In this document: positions 16,617 to 25,454 of the stretch, piece by piece
How the letters are laid out: each line of letters opens with the position of its first letter
How positions within the stretch are numbered: position 1 is the stretch's first letter
Source of the DNA: Collinsella aerofaciens
GTDB taxonomy: Bacteria > Actinomycetota > Coriobacteriia > Coriobacteriales > Coriobacteriaceae
Direction of reading: 5' to 3'
NCBI RefSeq assembly: GCF_005845035.1
Contig: NZ_SPFO01000008.1
Location: forward strand, 1 to 64,000
Length of the DNA stretch: 64,000 nucleotides
The notes under the pieces: model-generated
Database searches by the model: none
The model's input: the letters and a program-made list of their open reading frames with translations, nothing else
What the model was told of the DNA's origin: nothing
Position numbers and translations under genes: made by a program

Positions 16617-18311
16617 ATGCGCAGATTGGGAGGTGCGCTTAAGCGCGCGGCTACGGTTGGTGTGGTGTTGGCGCTGACGTTAGGCATGGCCACTCCGGCG
16701 ACCATGTCATTCGCAGACGATGCCGCAGGGGACGCCGGACAATCGTCCACGTTGGAGCAGAATCAGAAGATGGCGACCGAGCTCGACGAGAATCTGGAGA
16801 CGAAGGTCACGCTTTCGTTCCCGGGCAAGCGCGAGGCCGAGCCGTCCGACGTTGTGTTTGTGCTCGATAAGTCGGGCGCTTCCGCGCAGAAGGACATTTA
16901 CAACCAAGCCAAGCAGTTCCTGGGCCAGATTAGCCAGAAGGCCAAGGATGATGGTCTGGACATCAAGGTCGGCGTAGTCCTCTTCAACAAGAAGGGCAAC
17001 ATCCAGCAGCAGTTGACCGACGTCGTCACGGGTTATGATGACATTCTTGCTGCAATGAATTCGAGCGTTCGCTCCGGCACCAACATGGACGCTGGCCTTC
17101 TTGCTGCCAAGAGCATTCTTGACGCGGACACTGCCGTTAAGGCCGAGAACAAGCACGTCATCCTGATCAGCGACGGTGCAACCTACCTTTACTGCAAGAA
17201 TGGCGATTACGCCACCCCGTATACGAGGTCGTTTGGAAAAGTTGAGGGTGGCAAGAACTTCATGGGTGGCATCTGGGAGTGGCAGTCCCGCGAGTACCAT
17301 ACCAATAACGCCTGGAAGCAGTTCTCTGACGGCTCGAACTTCATTTTTTCGCAGGCCATGAAGAGCCCCGAGAAGCTCGGTGAGTATCTCGCCTACTATC
17401 GCGATCAGTACCAGAATTCCGACAAAAACTGGGCTCAGTACGACTACGAGTACACCGCTGAGGCAGCCGATGCCGGAACCACGAATCCTATTCCCATCGA
17501 TGTTACCGCTCCCTGCAACATCGATGTTGCCTTCTGGAGCACGGATGATACCTTCCAGTCGATGGTCAACGCCGGCTACGACATGAACGTTTACTACAAG
17601 AACGCCGCCGACTTTGATGGCCAGGTATTCCTGCAGTACCTCACCAGGAATTCCAACAATGGTCAGCTCGACACCGACTTTGCCGATATCAAGGCTAAGC
17701 TTGTTGACAAGATTGCCGCCGGCTCGACGGTCGAGGACTTTATTGGCGCTGACTTTGACTTTGTCAATGATCCCGCCAAGATCAGCCTGACCGCCAACGG
17801 CGAGAAGCTTGCCCCCGAGAAAATCGACGACGGTGCCTACGGCTTTGGCAAGCTCGCGAACGGCTCCTATAGGTTCACCTTGGACTACGTGAATGGCGAT
17901 CAGGAGGTGCTCAAGCTTACGCTGAACGAGGCTGCATCTCCGAGCAAACCTGTCGTGCTCGAGTATAGCGAGCGCTTGGTTAACGTGCCTACCGAGCCCG
18001 GTACTCACACTCTTAAGGTCAACGAGAGCGCAATCCTGCAGCCCATTGACGGCAACGGCATGCGCGGCGATGCGTATGAGTTCCCGGTTCCGACGGTTAC
18101 CTACACGGTTGCTGCTCCCGAGCCTAAGCCCGAGCCCGAGGTTAAACCCACTAAGCCGAGCGATAAGAAGCCCGTCAAGACGACGAAGGGCGAGAAGGGC
18201 ACCATGCCGATGACGGGTGATACCTTCTCAATTCTGCCCGTCATTGGGCTGGTCGTAGCCGGTGCAGCCGTTTGTGTTGCCGGCATTATCCTTAAGCGCC
18301 GTAATCACTAA
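16617..18311 (+). CDS. Secreted VWA-domain protein with wall-sorting tail
   Basis: A 564-residue surface protein. A signal peptide (about 1-33, ending MSFADDA) is followed by a VWA domain: DVVFVLDKSGAS carries the MIDAS DxSxS (about 84-88), GTNMDAG the Thr and LISDGATYL the Asp. The rest is beta-rich with a Pro/Glu/Lys spacer. The C-terminal sorting signal is noncanonical: MPMTG (about 530-534), a hydrophobic stretch (SILPVIGLVVAGAAVCVAGIIL) and KRRNH. It is probably anchored by a sortase outside this window and may bind a host or matrix ligand. ATG at 16617 follows GGAG. A -10-like TATACT is at 16547-16552. Confidence 0.85.
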   Translation: MRRLGGALKRAATVGVVLALTLGMATPATMSFADDAAGDAGQSSTLEQNQKMATELDENLETKVTLSFPGKREAEPSDVVFVLDKSGASAQKDIYNQAKQFLGQISQKAKDDGLDIKVGVVLFNKKGNIQQQLTDVVTGYDDILAAMNSSVRSGTNMDAGLLAAKSILDADTAVKAENKHVILISDGATYLYCKNGDYATPYTRSFGKVEGGKNFMGGIWEWQSREYHTNNAWKQFSDGSNFIFSQAMKSPEKLGEYLAYYRDQYQNSDKNWAQYDYEYTAEAADAGTTNPIPIDVTAPCNIDVAFWSTDDTFQSMVNAGYDMNVYYKNAADFDGQVFLQYLTRNSNNGQLDTDFADIKAKLVDKIAAGSTVEDFIGADFDFVNDPAKISLTANGEKLAPEKIDDGAYGFGKLANGSYRFTLDYVNGDQEVLKLTLNEAASPSKPVVLEYSERLVNVPTEPGTHTLKVNESAILQPIDGNGMRGDAYEFPVPTVTYTVAAPEPKPEPEVKPTKPSDKKPVKTTKGEKGTMPMTGDTFSILPVIGLVVAGAAVCVAGIILKRRNH

Positions 18312-18388
18312 CGGCGTTGACGCCGAACGACGTTTCGCTTCCCAGCGCTTACGCAACGCTTGAATGTTCCCTGCGAAGCAACTGATGG

Positions 18389-18420
18389 GGCGCGGTCGCA
18401 TACTTGCGACCGCGCCTTTT
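18389..18420 (+). terminator. Intrinsic terminator after the VWA gene
   Basis: GGCGCGGTCGCA (18389-18400) pairs with TGCGACCGCGCC (18405-18416), loop TACT, followed by TTTTT. Confidence 0.9.
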
Positions 18421-18507
18421 TGCTGCCGTGCACTCATGTGGTTTTCCCTTTGACCGCGGGGCATCTTGCTCTGCTGGACGGGAGCAGGTAATATATATCG
18501 AGCGCCT

Positions 18508-18612
18508 AGCGCGTTCGATGGGTTCGGATGACGACATGTTCCGAATCTGGTCAGGTCCGGAAGGAAGCAGCCATAAGGAGCCTCTGTCGGGCATCCGAAT
18601 CCATCGAGCGCA
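18508..18612 (+). ncRNA. ffs: Signal recognition particle RNA (small bacterial type)
   Basis: The hallmark domain IV is present: TGGTCAGGTCCGGAAGGAAG with the GGAA tetraloop, then CAGCCATAAGG. The flanks CGATGGGTTCGGATG and CATCCGAATCCATCG pair over the long helix. About 105 nt, so the Alu-less short form. It is the RNA core of SRP, acting with Ffh in membrane-protein targeting. TTTTTT follows at about 18619. Ends are estimated from the pairing. Confidence 0.93.
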
Positions 18613-18637
18613 CGGGCGTTTTTTGGTGCCGCGATGC

Positions 18638-18732
18638 GGTCCCGGTGCCGGCGGGCTGTTTGGTGTCTCGCTGGTCCTCGGCTTTGCCTGCGGGATCGCT
18701 CGACTACCAAACAGCCCGCCGGCACCGGGACC
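18638..18732. repeat. 27-bp perfect inverted repeat behind SRP RNA
   Basis: Positions 18638-18664 and 18706-18732 are exact reverse complements around a 41-nt interior. It lies in a 350-bp gap between the SRP RNA and the next exporter; I see no gene in the gap (18613-18963). Confidence 0.85.
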
Positions 18733-18963
18733 ACTTCGTCCAAAAATCACCCGTAGAGGGCGCATTTATCTGAAGAATTGAATCTCGTGCTTTGCGGCGC
18801 TCGCTGGCTTTGCCAAAATAGCGGCGGATACATGCCTTGGGCACTGGTGGCCTTCGTGCTTGCTTCGCCTTAACATCTGTAACGAGTTGCTTACGCATCT
18901 CCAGGGCTCTCCGTACTATCATGAATCAGATTGAATAGAGATGATGATAGGGAGCGCCTATTT

Positions 18964-20838
18964 ATGATTGAGCTGCTCAGGCGTTTTGGTGGTAAGTTTC
19001 GCCGGTATATGGTGATTGGTCCTGCGTGCAAGCTGATCGAAGTGATCTTTGACCTGCTGACGCCGCTGGTGATTGCCCAGATGATCGACAAGGGCATTGG
19101 GGCGCACGACGTGAACGCCGTTATCCACTACGGCATGGTGCTTGCCGCCATGGCCGTGATCGGCATCTCGTTTACGCTTGTCTGCCAAAAGATGGCGGCA
19201 CTGACCTCGCAGGGCATGGGCACCGACATTCGCGGCGCGCTCTACGAGCACATCAACAAGCTGAGCTATGCCGAACTCGATCGCTTTGGCACGCCGTCGC
19301 TCATCACGCGCATCACCAACGACGTCAACCAAGTGCAGCTCGCTGTGGCACTGGGCGTGCGCATGCTCATCCGCTGGCCCTTCTTGGCGGTGGGCTCCAT
19401 GTGCGCGGCCCTCGCCATCGACCTTAAGCTCGGCGTGATCTTCTTGATCTGTACGCCCGCCATCGGTTTGGTGTTTTGGTTTGTCATGGCGCGCTGCATT
19501 CCGTACTACAGGCAGCTGCAGGCAAAGCTCGACCGCATCGCGCTTATCTGCCGCGAGGGCCTTTCGGGCGCCCGCGTGGTTCGCGCCTTTGTACGCGAAG
19601 GTCATGAGCGCGAGCGCTTTGCCCAAGCCGCCGACGACCAGGCTCATACCGCCATCGCGGTGGGCAAGCTCTCGTCAATCCTTAATCCCGTCACGTTTTT
19701 GGTGATGAACCTGGGCGTGTGCGCCATCCTGTGGGTGGGCGGCGTTCAGGTCAACGTGGGCGAGCTTACGCAGGGCCAGGTCATGGCGTTTGTGAACTAC
19801 ATGACGCAGACCCTCACCTCCATCGTGTACGTCGCCAACCTGGTCGTGGTCTTTACCAAGGCGAGCGCCAGTGCGTCGCGTATCAACGAGGTGCTCAATT
19901 GCGTGCCGAGCATCACCGACGAGGACAACCAGCCGGTCGCGCTTCCCGAGCCGAGCGAACTGGCGGGTGGCAATGTTCCGGTCCCTGCGCTGAGCTTTGA
20001 CCATGCGAGCTTTTCGTTTGGCGCCGGCGCTGCCAACGCCGTCAACGATGTGACCCTGGAGCTCCCGCTGGGCAAGACACTCGGCATTATCGGCGGTACA
20101 GGCAGCGGTAAGTCCACGCTCGTCTCGCTTATCCCGCGCCTGTACGATGTGGGCGCGGGCGGCGTGTACGTGATGGGTGCCGACGTGCGCGCTTGGCCGC
20201 TCGACCAGCTGCGCCATGTGGTTGCGACTGTTCCGCAGCGTGCGTCGCTGGTGAGCGGCACGATCCGTAGCAACCTGACCTGGCGCGACGAGGCGGCAAC
20301 CGACGAGGAGCTTTGGGCGGCGCTCGATATGGCGCAGGCCAGCGAGTTCGTGCGCAACAAGCCCCAGGGGCTCGACGCCCCGGTCGAGGCGGGCGGTAAG
20401 AACTTCAGCGGTGGCCAGCGTCAGCGCCTGACCATTGCGCGTGCCCTGGTGGGTGCGCCGCAGATCCTGATTATGGATGACTCCGCCTCGGCGCTCGATT
20501 TTAAGACCGACGCGGCGCTTCGCCATGCCATTCGCGAGCGCAGCGTGCGCGGTGCCGCCGAGGGCGGGCTGCCGCTGACGACCGTCATCGTGAGCCAGCG
20601 CGTCTCGACCGTGCGCGACGCCGACATGATCTGCGTACTCGACCACGGTTCGGTTGCGGGCCTGGGTACGCACGACGAGCTGTACACAAACTGCCAACTC
20701 TATCGCGAGATTTGCCAGTCGCAGCTTCGTCGCGAGGAGCTCGAGGGTCAGCAGGGGAGCGCGACGCCCGCGTCCGTCCCAAGCCCCGCGTTAGCCCCGG
20801 CTGCCCCGGCGTCCACTTGCGCAAAGGAGGGCTGCTAA
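18964..20838 (+). CDS. ABC exporter half, permease-ATPase (degenerate-site subunit)
   Basis: About 624 residues. Six membrane segments in about 1-300, then an ATPase domain: Walker A GGTGSGKST (about 377-385), signature FSGGQRQR, Walker B IMDDSASALD with Asp instead of the catalytic Glu. The C terminus carries an Ala/Pro/Ser-rich tail of about 30 residues that is absent from the other two pairs. The start ATG at 18964 is preceded by GGGAG. It abuts the partner gene (stop at 20836-20838, next start at 20839). No MarR gene is adjacent, unlike the pairs at 674 and 57074. Substrate unknown. Confidence 0.9.
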   Translation: MIELLRRFGGKFRRYMVIGPACKLIEVIFDLLTPLVIAQMIDKGIGAHDVNAVIHYGMVLAAMAVIGISFTLVCQKMAALTSQGMGTDIRGALYEHINKLSYAELDRFGTPSLITRITNDVNQVQLAVALGVRMLIRWPFLAVGSMCAALAIDLKLGVIFLICTPAIGLVFWFVMARCIPYYRQLQAKLDRIALICREGLSGARVVRAFVREGHERERFAQAADDQAHTAIAVGKLSSILNPVTFLVMNLGVCAILWVGGVQVNVGELTQGQVMAFVNYMTQTLTSIVYVANLVVVFTKASASASRINEVLNCVPSITDEDNQPVALPEPSELAGGNVPVPALSFDHASFSFGAGAANAVNDVTLELPLGKTLGIIGGTGSGKSTLVSLIPRLYDVGAGGVYVMGADVRAWPLDQLRHVVATVPQRASLVSGTIRSNLTWRDEAATDEELWAALDMAQASEFVRNKPQGLDAPVEAGGKNFSGGQRQRLTIARALVGAPQILIMDDSASALDFKTDAALRHAIRERSVRGAAEGGLPLTTVIVSQRVSTVRDADMICVLDHGSVAGLGTHDELYTNCQLYREICQSQLRREELEGQQGSATPASVPSPALAPAAPASTCAKEGC

Positions 20839-22698
20839 ATGAATCCGTATACTTCTTCCGGTTCGGTCGCCACGATGACGGCCAACGTGTCCGGCAACGA
20901 TAGCCTCAGCGACTTGGGTGACGGCCCGCGTCAGCCCGGCGACCCCGAGCGCTATCCCGTGGGCGCGGTAACTCGCCGCCTGCTAGGCTATGTTCGCCCG
21001 CATCGCATTTCGTTTACGGCGTCGTTTGTGAGCGCCGCCATCTCGGTGATCTTGCAGCTCTACACACCTATTCTCATCGGCGAGGGCATCGACCTCATCG
21101 TTGCCGCCGGGCATGTGGACTTTGACGCGCTGCTGCCGCTTGTTACCAAGCTCGCGATTGTCGTGGTGGGCGCGGCGGCCTTTCAGTGGCTGCAGGGCTA
21201 CTGCGTCAACCGTCTGTCCTACGAGACGGTGCGCGACATGCGCGTGGAGGCGAGCGACAAGCTCGGCCGCATGCCGCTCAGCTTTATCGACAGCCATGCC
21301 CACGGCGACCTCATGAGCCGCGTGGTCAATGACGTCGATCAGGTGGGTGACGGCCTGCTGCAGGGCTTTACGCAGCTCTTTACCGGCGTCATCACCATCG
21401 TGGGCACGCTCGCGTTTATGCTCTCCATCAACCTGACCATGACGCTTGTGGTGGTGCTCGTCACGCCGCTTTCCATCTTTGCGGCCGGTGCCATCGCCAA
21501 GCTTTCCAATAAGAGCTTTACTGCTCAACAGCGCATCCAGGGCCAACTCGGCGGTCATATCGAGGAGTATGTGGGTGAGCAAAAGCTCGTGGACGCCTTC
21601 GCCTACGGCCCGCACGCCCAAGCGCGCTTTGATGCCCTCAACGCCGAGCTCTATACGGCGGGCGAGCGCGCGCAGTTTATGGGTTCACTCTCCAACCCCG
21701 GTACGCGCTTTATCAACAACATCATCTACGCCGTGGTCGCCGTGATCGGCTGTGCGGGCGTGATCACGGGCATGCCCGCAGCGCTCACGGTGGGCGGCGT
21801 GCAGATCTTCCTGTCCTACGCCAACCAGTACACTAAGCCGTTCAACGAGGTTACCAACGTCATTACGCAGATCCAGACCGCGTACGCCTCGGCGCGCCGC
21901 ATGTTCGCGTTGCTCGATGCGCGCGAGCAGGAGCCCGACGCTGTGGATGCCATTGAGCTCACCGCACCGAAGGGCGAGGTTTCGTTTGAGCATGTGGACT
22001 TTAGCTATATGCCCGACCGCAAACTGCTGCAGGATATCTGCATCGATGCCAAGCCCGGTATGCGCTATGCCCTCGTCGGTCCCACGGGCTGTGGCAAGAC
22101 GACGCTCATCAACCTGCTGCTGCGCTTTTACGATATCGATGCTGGGCGCATCGCGGTCGATGGTCGCTCCTCGCGTGACTACACGCGTGCGAGCCTGCGC
22201 CGCGCCTTTGGCATGGTGCTGCAGGACACCTGGCTGTTCGAGGGCACGGTGGCGGACAACATCGCTTACGGTTGCCCGGGAGCCACGCGCGAGCAGGTTA
22301 TTGAAGCCGCCAAGCGCGCTCATGCGCACAAGTTTATCGTGCAGCTGCCAGGCGGCTACGATACGGTGATCGGCGAGGACGGCGGCACGTTTAGCCAGGG
22401 TCAAAAACAGCTGCTGTGCATCGCGCGCGTCATGCTTACCGATCCGGCTATCTTGCTGCTGGACGAGGCAACGTCGAGCATCGATACGCGTACCGAGCTG
22501 CAGGTGCAGGCGGCATTCGACGAGCTCATGGCTGGTCGCACGAGCTTTGTCGTGGCACACCGCCTGTCGACGATTCGCAACGCCGATTGCATCCTAGTAA
22601 TGCGCGATGGCGAGATTATCGAGCGCGGCACGCACGATGAACTGCTCGCGGCAGGCGGCTTTTACGCCGAGCTCTACCGCAGCCAATTCGCCCAGTAA
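20839..22698 (+). CDS. ABC exporter half, permease-ATPase (catalytic subunit)
   Basis: 619 residues pairing with the gene before it. A 40-residue Ser/Gly/Asp-rich lead precedes the six membrane segments. Walker A is GPTGCGKTT (about 414-422), the signature is the variant FSQGQKQ, and Walker B is LLLDEATSSID with the catalytic Glu. Thus the pair repeats the scheme seen at 674/2412 and 57074/55162: one subunit has a normal signature and Asp at the catalytic place, the other the reverse. ATG at 20839 directly follows the preceding stop, with AAAGGAGG upstream inside that gene. Confidence 0.9.
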   Translation: MNPYTSSGSVATMTANVSGNDSLSDLGDGPRQPGDPERYPVGAVTRRLLGYVRPHRISFTASFVSAAISVILQLYTPILIGEGIDLIVAAGHVDFDALLPLVTKLAIVVVGAAAFQWLQGYCVNRLSYETVRDMRVEASDKLGRMPLSFIDSHAHGDLMSRVVNDVDQVGDGLLQGFTQLFTGVITIVGTLAFMLSINLTMTLVVVLVTPLSIFAAGAIAKLSNKSFTAQQRIQGQLGGHIEEYVGEQKLVDAFAYGPHAQARFDALNAELYTAGERAQFMGSLSNPGTRFINNIIYAVVAVIGCAGVITGMPAALTVGGVQIFLSYANQYTKPFNEVTNVITQIQTAYASARRMFALLDAREQEPDAVDAIELTAPKGEVSFEHVDFSYMPDRKLLQDICIDAKPGMRYALVGPTGCGKTTLINLLLRFYDIDAGRIAVDGRSSRDYTRASLRRAFGMVLQDTWLFEGTVADNIAYGCPGATREQVIEAAKRAHAHKFIVQLPGGYDTVIGEDGGTFSQGQKQLLCIARVMLTDPAILLLDEATSSIDTRTELQVQAAFDELMAGRTSFVVAHRLSTIRNADCILVMRDGEIIERGTHDELLAAGGFYAELYRSQFAQ

Positions 22699-22802
22699 GG
22701 GTGCCGATCAACGGCGGGTGGTTTACATCTGCGGCGTTAGTACTAAGATATGCTTCTAACAAATTGCATTAAAGGCTCGAGTTTCGGGGGAAACGAGGCA
22801 AC

Positions 22803-23360
22803 GTGACTATGACGTGCTCTATGGTGGTCAACAGCAAGAGCGGTAATACCAGGATGGTTTCGGGGGCGATTAAGCGCGCCCTGCAGGCCGCGGGCGCTGA
22901 ATTTGTCCACGCCGCCGCACTGAGCGATGACGCAGATCCGGAGCAGGTTGCGCTCGAGGCTCAAGGCGCCTGCACTGCCGACACGGTGCTCGTGGGCTTT
23001 TGGTGCGACAAGGGTACATGCTCGTCTTCGGTGGCGGCGTTGCTCTCCGCCCTGCACGGCAAGCGCGTCTTCTTGTTTGGCACCTGCGGCTTTGGTGCCA
23101 GCGAGGACTACTATAGGCAAATCATCGATCGCGTGTCTTCTAATTTGGCCGGAGATGCCGAGCTTGTGGGCTGGGCCATGTGCCAGGGCAAGATGGGTCC
23201 CGCGGTTAAGCAGCGCTACGAGGCGATGCTTGAGCAAGAGCCCGAAAACGCGCGCTATAAGATGCTGCTCGACAACTGGTTTACCGCAAAGGATCATCCC
23301 ACCAAGGAGGATCTCGACAATATGGCCAAGGCTGCCAAAAAAGCCGTGCTGGGCGAATAG
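22803..23360 (+). CDS. Flavodoxin-like protein
   Basis: A 185-residue (or 183-residue) protein with the flavodoxin FMN-loop pattern SKSGNTRMVSGAI near the N terminus, then DTVLVGFWCDKGTCSS and KRVFLFGTCGFG, the second and third nucleotide-contacting loops. The Cys in these loops are notable. The C-terminal helix region (KAKDHPTKEDLDNMAK-like) is charged. The family includes BilS, an auxiliary flavodoxin of some bilirubin reductase operons; no reductase partner is present here, so I do not assign that role. GTG at 22803 or ATG at 22809 may start it. It is about 100 bp after the exporter pair. Confidence 0.75.
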   Translation: MTMTCSMVVNSKSGNTRMVSGAIKRALQAAGAEFVHAAALSDDADPEQVALEAQGACTADTVLVGFWCDKGTCSSSVAALLSALHGKRVFLFGTCGFGASEDYYRQIIDRVSSNLAGDAELVGWAMCQGKMGPAVKQRYEAMLEQEPENARYKMLLDNWFTAKDHPTKEDLDNMAKAAKKAVLGE

Positions 23361-23393
23361 CCCTGTCGTTTTCCCAAAATGAATATGTGAGTG

Positions 23394-23421
23394 AAAGCCT
23401 CGAAAGTATCGAGGCTTTTTT
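23394..23421 (+). terminator. Intrinsic terminator
   Basis: AAAGCCTCG (23394-23402) pairs with CGAGGCTTT around AAAGTAT, followed by TTTT. It ends the flavodoxin gene. Confidence 0.9.
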
Positions 23422-23453
23422 CTTGACGGTGCACGCGGCGTGGCAAGCGACGG

Positions 23454-23600
23454 ATGCGTCATGCCTGGCAACACATTCTCGACCAGCCCTGTGTGGTGCT
23501 CAAGCGGGATCCGCATGTGCGGGCAGATGCCTTTCCAGAGCAATTTACATCCGAGCAATTTGCCGAGGTGGCGTTGCGGTCTGGGCTGAGAGCTGCATGA
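23454..23600 (+). pseudogene. Possible gene remnant, 48 codons
   Basis: An open frame from ATG at 23454 to TGA at 23600 reads MRHAWQHILDQP...EQFTSEQFAEVALRSGLRAA, with a natural-looking composition and a helical end such as is seen at C termini. There is no ribosome site and no coding continuation upstream. It may be the tail of a lost gene. I do not recognise the family. Confidence 0.25.
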
Positions 23601-23979
23601 GACTGCCATAGGGCTCCAATAGGGGGTCAAAAATAAATGATACTCAAAGTAGTTTAAATTTAATGTGGGGGGGGGGGGGTACGATATTCTTGATAATGCA
23701 ATATATCGAACCCTCTATGGCGAACTTGCGTAGGGGGTTAGTCATAGGCATTGGATAAAGCAGACTAATTTGACTACAAATGACCGTCTACGCCAGAATT
23801 GGTGCCGCTTGTCGTCAAAGTATTGATAAAATGTAGAAAATCGCTATGGTATTTTTATGAAAAGACATCAAATTGGCTTTTTCGAACTCACTTTTCAAGT
23901 GGCTTCCGGTGTCTGGGGAAAGTGGTTAACCCCTCCCGGAGGGATCGAATAAGGCCTCGATGGGGATGAATTAATCAAT
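23601..23979. promoter_or_regulatory. AT-rich segment before the SipW operon
   Basis: About 380 bp clearly richer in A and T than the surroundings, holding the 13-G tract at 23667-23679, several TA-rich hexamers (TACGAT, GATAAT) and, at 23920-23945, the small palindrome CCTCCCGGAGG. It has no gene I can support. As the only noncoding segment directly before the operon, it likely contains its promoter and a long leader. Confidence 0.45.
23667..23679. repeat. Homopolymer tract of 13 G
   Basis: Thirteen consecutive G between AATGT and TACGATATTC. Such tracts are prone to slipped-strand length change. It lies about 300 bp before the SipW gene, in the probable promoter region. Confidence 0.9.
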
Positions 23980-24537
23980 ATGGCGGCGCGTGGACTTAAA
24001 CGATTTATTGCATTTCTGAGTAGCCTAGCACTCGTGTTCGTCATAGCCCTTGCCGTCGTTTCTTTTGTTCCTCGCGCATTTGGATGCATGCCCTTTGCTG
24101 TGCTCTCGGGTTCTATGGAACCTGAGCTTCCCGTCGGCTCCATGGTGTTTGTTCGCCAGGTTGAGCCGGCGGATATTGCCGTGGGCGACACTGCAACCTT
24201 TTACCGATCAGACGGCGCCGTGGTGACGCACCAGGTGTACGAGCTCGACCCTGTGGCGCAGGTGATCGGCACGCAGGGAATTGCCAACAAAAATGCAGAC
24301 GGAAGCATCATGCACGATGCCGAGCAGACGCCTTTTTCACGCGTGATCGGCGTAGTTTCTTTTTGTGTCCCTTACCTGGGCTTCGTTAACGCATATTGCA
24401 CGACGATGCCCGGTTTGCTCGTTGTGGTGGCCGTTCTGGCGCTGCTGGTCGCGGCGTCAATAGTGCTCGATCGGATGGTTTCTGACGAGCCTGCGGGCAG
24501 TCATGCCCGCGCGCATGCGAGGGAGCGGCGTTCATAA
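23980..24537 (+). CDS. sipW: SipW-type signal peptidase I
   Basis: A 185-residue membrane peptidase of the ER/archaeal type. An N-terminal membrane segment (about 10-30) precedes the catalytic motif VLSGSMEPELPVGSMVF with nucleophile Ser45; the second box VVTHQV gives His84 in place of the Lys of ordinary bacterial enzymes, the hallmark of SipW. A second membrane segment (LLVVVAVLALLVAASIVL) ends the protein. SipW enzymes cleave the dedicated signal peptides of TasA/camelysin-type matrix proteins. Three proteins with this signal type follow at 24608, 25455 and 31570. ATG at 23980 has a weak ribosome site. Confidence 0.92.
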   Translation: MAARGLKRFIAFLSSLALVFVIALAVVSFVPRAFGCMPFAVLSGSMEPELPVGSMVFVRQVEPADIAVGDTATFYRSDGAVVTHQVYELDPVAQVIGTQGIANKNADGSIMHDAEQTPFSRVIGVVSFCVPYLGFVNAYCTTMPGLLVVVAVLALLVAASIVLDRMVSDEPAGSHARAHARERRS

Positions 24538-24607
24538 CGGCAGGGAGAAGTGTCGGCGGCAGTTGGGGTTGCCGTCGGGGAAGACGATTCTGGAAAGGAA
24601 GAGAACT

Positions 24608-25366
24608 ATGGAAAACAAGAAGAAAAAGCGCTACGGCATCGTTGCCGCCTTGCTGCTGCTGGTGCTGGCCGCCGGCGTGGGCACCTACGCCTGGCTGACG
24701 GCTACGCAGTCGCTGGAGAACGTGTTTACGGTGGGTAGCTTTGGCCCTACGGACAAAAAGCCCGATCCGACCGATCCCGAGAAGCCCGGCTCCGAAGAGA
24801 ATAACGGTGCTTACCTGTTCGAGACCAAGTGGGTCGAAAACTCCAAGATCGTTCCCGGCGCCACTGTGGCCAAGAACCCCAATGTCGGCATCAAGGCTGG
24901 CTCTGATGATGCATACGTATTCATTTACGTAAAGAATGCCATCGTCAAGCCTGGCACCAGCCTTGAAAAGACCCCGTACTTTACGCTCAAAAATACGAAT
25001 TGGAAGCCCGTTGAGGGTCAAGTCAAGACCAACCAATCTGACAACTCTGGCAACCAGTACGTGAGCGGTCTGTTTATGTACTCCAAGAACTCTGCCGCAG
25101 AGAACCTGCCTGCAAAGCTCGAAGCCAACAAAGCAGCGCAGGACGTTTATACCGATGAGCTTTTCACTGCCGTGACGATTCCCTCTGCCATGAACAACAC
25201 CGATGTTGTCGAGACTACTACTGACCCGAAACAGGCTCCCACGATGACGGTCTCTGCCTACATCTTTGGCGCGGGCCAGAATGGCACCGAGCAGGGTGAA
25301 AATGCTGACGCGCAGAATGCCCTTAAGCAGGCCAAGGAATGGGCTAAGACTCAGGCTCAGGCTTAA
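24608..25366 (+). CDS. SipW-type substrate, TasA/camelysin-like surface protein
   Basis: A 252-residue secreted protein, probably a major matrix or fibre subunit. The N terminus MENKKKKRYGIVAALLLLVL leads to GTYAWLTATQSLENVFTVGS, the SipW-type cleavage context also seen at 25455 and 31570. The mature part has the strand pattern of the family, with NPNVGIKAGSDDAYVFIYVK (about residues 92-111) and WKPVEG. The C-terminal tail is a charged helix. It sits 70 bp after the peptidase, and a hairpin at 25379 follows, so it may be made in excess over later genes. Polymerisation into fibres is inferred from the family, not seen. Confidence 0.8.
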   Translation: MENKKKKRYGIVAALLLLVLAAGVGTYAWLTATQSLENVFTVGSFGPTDKKPDPTDPEKPGSEENNGAYLFETKWVENSKIVPGATVAKNPNVGIKAGSDDAYVFIYVKNAIVKPGTSLEKTPYFTLKNTNWKPVEGQVKTNQSDNSGNQYVSGLFMYSKNSAAENLPAKLEANKAAQDVYTDELFTAVTIPSAMNNTDVVETTTDPKQAPTMTVSAYIFGAGQNGTEQGENADAQNALKQAKEWAKTQAQA

Positions 25367-25378
25367 AATCCCCCCACT

Positions 25379-25422
25379 GAGATCTCGGCCCGCCCCCACC
25401 CCTATATTCGGGCCGGGATCTC
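25379..25422 (+). terminator. Hairpin after the first substrate gene, possible partial terminator
   Basis: GAGATCTCGGCCCG (25379-25392) pairs with CGGGCCGGGATCTC (25409-25422), one mismatch, followed by GGTCCCCCTTTTATC rather than a clean T run. It lies inside the operon and may lower expression of the genes beyond it. Confidence 0.5.
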
Positions 25423-25454
25423 GGTCCCCCTTTTATCGACGATTGGCGAACGTA

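Noticed and set aside
18404..18781. Open frames across the SRP RNA and the inverted repeat
   Set aside because: The SRP RNA signature explains the sequence; the frames have no homologous-looking content.
22803..23360. Assignment as BilS of a bilirubin reductase operon
   Set aside because: The fold fits, but no BilR/BilQ-like gene is adjacent, so only a general flavodoxin-like call is kept.
23601..23979. Invertible promoter before the SipW operon
   Set aside because: No inverted repeats of useful length flank the segment and no recombinase gene is nearby; the G tract is the better candidate for switching.
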